Source: Lanius collurio
Taxonomy: Eukaryota > Chordata > Aves > Passeriformes > Laniidae
Length of the DNA stretch: 64,000 bases
Direction: 5' to 3'
NCBI GenBank assembly: GCA_020086605.1
Contig: JACBWW010000046.1
Location: 5,827,945 to 5,891,944, forward strand
Below are positions 63,252 to 64,000 of the stretch, piece by piece (within the stretch, counting starts at the first letter, position 1; each line of letters starts with the position of its first letter). The translations under genes and the position numbers were made by a program. The notes beneath the pieces are model-generated. The model made no database searches. It worked only from the letters and a program-made list of their open reading frames with translations, and had not been told where the DNA came from.

Positions 63252-63643
63252 AGTTCTTCAAAGAATTGCTGGAGAACGCTGAGAAGTCTCTCAATGACAT
63301 GTTTGTGCGGACGTACGGCCGACTTTACATGCAGAATTCAGAGCTGTTCAAGGACCTCTTTGTGGAGCTGAAGCACTACTACGTGGGCGGCAACGTCAAC
63401 CTGGAGGAGATGCTCAATGAGTTTTGGGCGCGCTTGCTGGAGCGCATGTTCCGGCTGGTCAACCCCCAGTACCACTTCACGGACGAGTACCTGGAGTGTG
63501 TCAGCAAGTACACAGAGCAGCTGAAGCCCTTCGGGGATGTGCCACGGAAGCTCAAGCTACAAGTGACACGAGCCTTCGTGGCTGCCCGCACCTTTGCGCA
63601 GGGCCTGGCTGTCGCCAGGGACGTCATCAGCAAAGTGTCTGCG
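63252..63643 (+). CDS. GPC4: Glypican-4 exon 3
   Basis: This 392-bp exon completes codon 110 and runs to residue 240. It encodes much of the helical N-lobe of the glypican core: [16 protein letters not shown], then an [11 protein letters not shown] segment, NLEEML, the hallmark [10 protein letters not shown] (residues 167-176), [17 protein letters not shown] with Cys192, and [14 protein letters not shown] near the end. The match to human GPC4 over this stretch, from memory, is near-identical. The acceptor is TTTCCTAG after a pyrimidine-rich stretch; the donor is TCTGCG|GTGAGC with GT at 63,644-63,645, leaving phase 0. I see no N-glycosylation sequon in it. The exon is clearly richer in G and C than its flanking introns. 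The remaining protein, including most family cysteines, the heparan sulfate attachment serines and the GPI signal, lies beyond the window. Confidence 0.96.
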
Positions 63644-64000
63644 GTGAGCTCTGTTCCCTGACTGTTTGTCCCTGTGTCCCTTGGACCCATGATGGGCAGC
63701 ATTTTTTCCTCTTGTCCTGTAACTAAAGGCATTGGTGGTTGTTGAGTGCGGGTGGGACCCAGCTCCATCTATGTAGGCTGTGCTGTTGCGTGGTAGAGTC
63801 ACATTCTGAGGACACCACTGCCCAGTGCTGCAGCTCACTTCCCCAGGTGGATGCTTTCCTCCTGTTTAGAGAACAACAACAGCAGGAAATTAAATGCCTT
63901 CTGCGGTGAAAATAACCATGTTTGCTGTGTAATAGCCATATCTTCTTCTTAATATTGCCTTTAAATTACAGTGAGTCATGGATGCTACAGGCATGTGTTA
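63644..64000 (+). other. GPC4: GPC4 intron 3 (5' part)
   Basis: The intron begins with the donor GTGAGC. The remaining 357 bases show no exon or repeat that I recognise, and the intron continues past the right edge. Confidence 0.85.

Noticed and set aside
1..64000. MicroRNA clusters known near GPC3 on human Xq26 (the miR-106a-363 and miR-424/503 clusters)
   Set aside because: As I recall, they lie on the far, upstream side of GPC3, and I saw none of their seed-containing hairpins here.
1..64000. CRISPR arrays, operons, prophage or other prokaryotic systems
   Set aside because: No regularly spaced repeats and no bacterial-type genes; the window is vertebrate intron and intergenic DNA.

Overview
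This is nuclear DNA from a vertebrate, most probably a bird. The coding sequence is split into short exons with consensus splice sites, separated by kilobases of AT-rich intron. The readable proteins are vertebrate glypicans. The one clear mobile element is an endogenous retroviral long terminal repeat (LTR) of a type I know from avian, especially songbird, genomes. There are no bacterial operons, CRISPR arrays or structural RNA genes that I can recognise.

Layout, all on the + strand: (1) 1-1998 is the end of the last intron of GPC3. (2) 1999-2174 is the terminal coding exon of GPC3, encoding the extreme C-terminus with its GPI-anchor signal; the 3' UTR probably runs to a poly(A) site near 2435 or 3150. 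(3) From there to about 18,756 is intergenic sequence with only simple repeats. (4) About 18,757-19,865 is a CpG island, the presumed GPC4 promoter and 5' UTR. (5) GPC4 exon 1 (19,308-19,476), exon 2 (49,371-49,529) and exon 3 (63,252-63,643) encode the first 240 residues of glypican-4. They are separated by introns of 29,894 and 13,722 bp; the rest of the gene lies beyond the right edge.

The two genes are tandem, tail to head. The same order and orientation is known for GPC3-GPC4 on human Xq26. Both products are GPI-anchored heparan sulfate proteoglycans of the outer cell surface that tune Hedgehog, Wnt, BMP and FGF signalling. Only the C-terminal end of one and the N-terminal half of the other are visible, so neither heparan sulfate attachment region is in view.

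The large non-coding remainder holds an antisense solo LTR with a TATA box (23,619-24,190, GPC4 intron 1), two small CpG-dense patches in intron 1, perfect inverted repeats in intron 2, a Z-DNA-type tract just downstream of GPC3, and several homopolymer or microsatellite tracts. A few AT-rich blocks look like conserved non-coding elements, but that cannot be established without alignment. I did not find a new biological system. The most checkable points are the upstream in-frame ATG of GPC4, the antisense LTR promoter, the intronic CpG patches and the 11-bp perfect hairpin.
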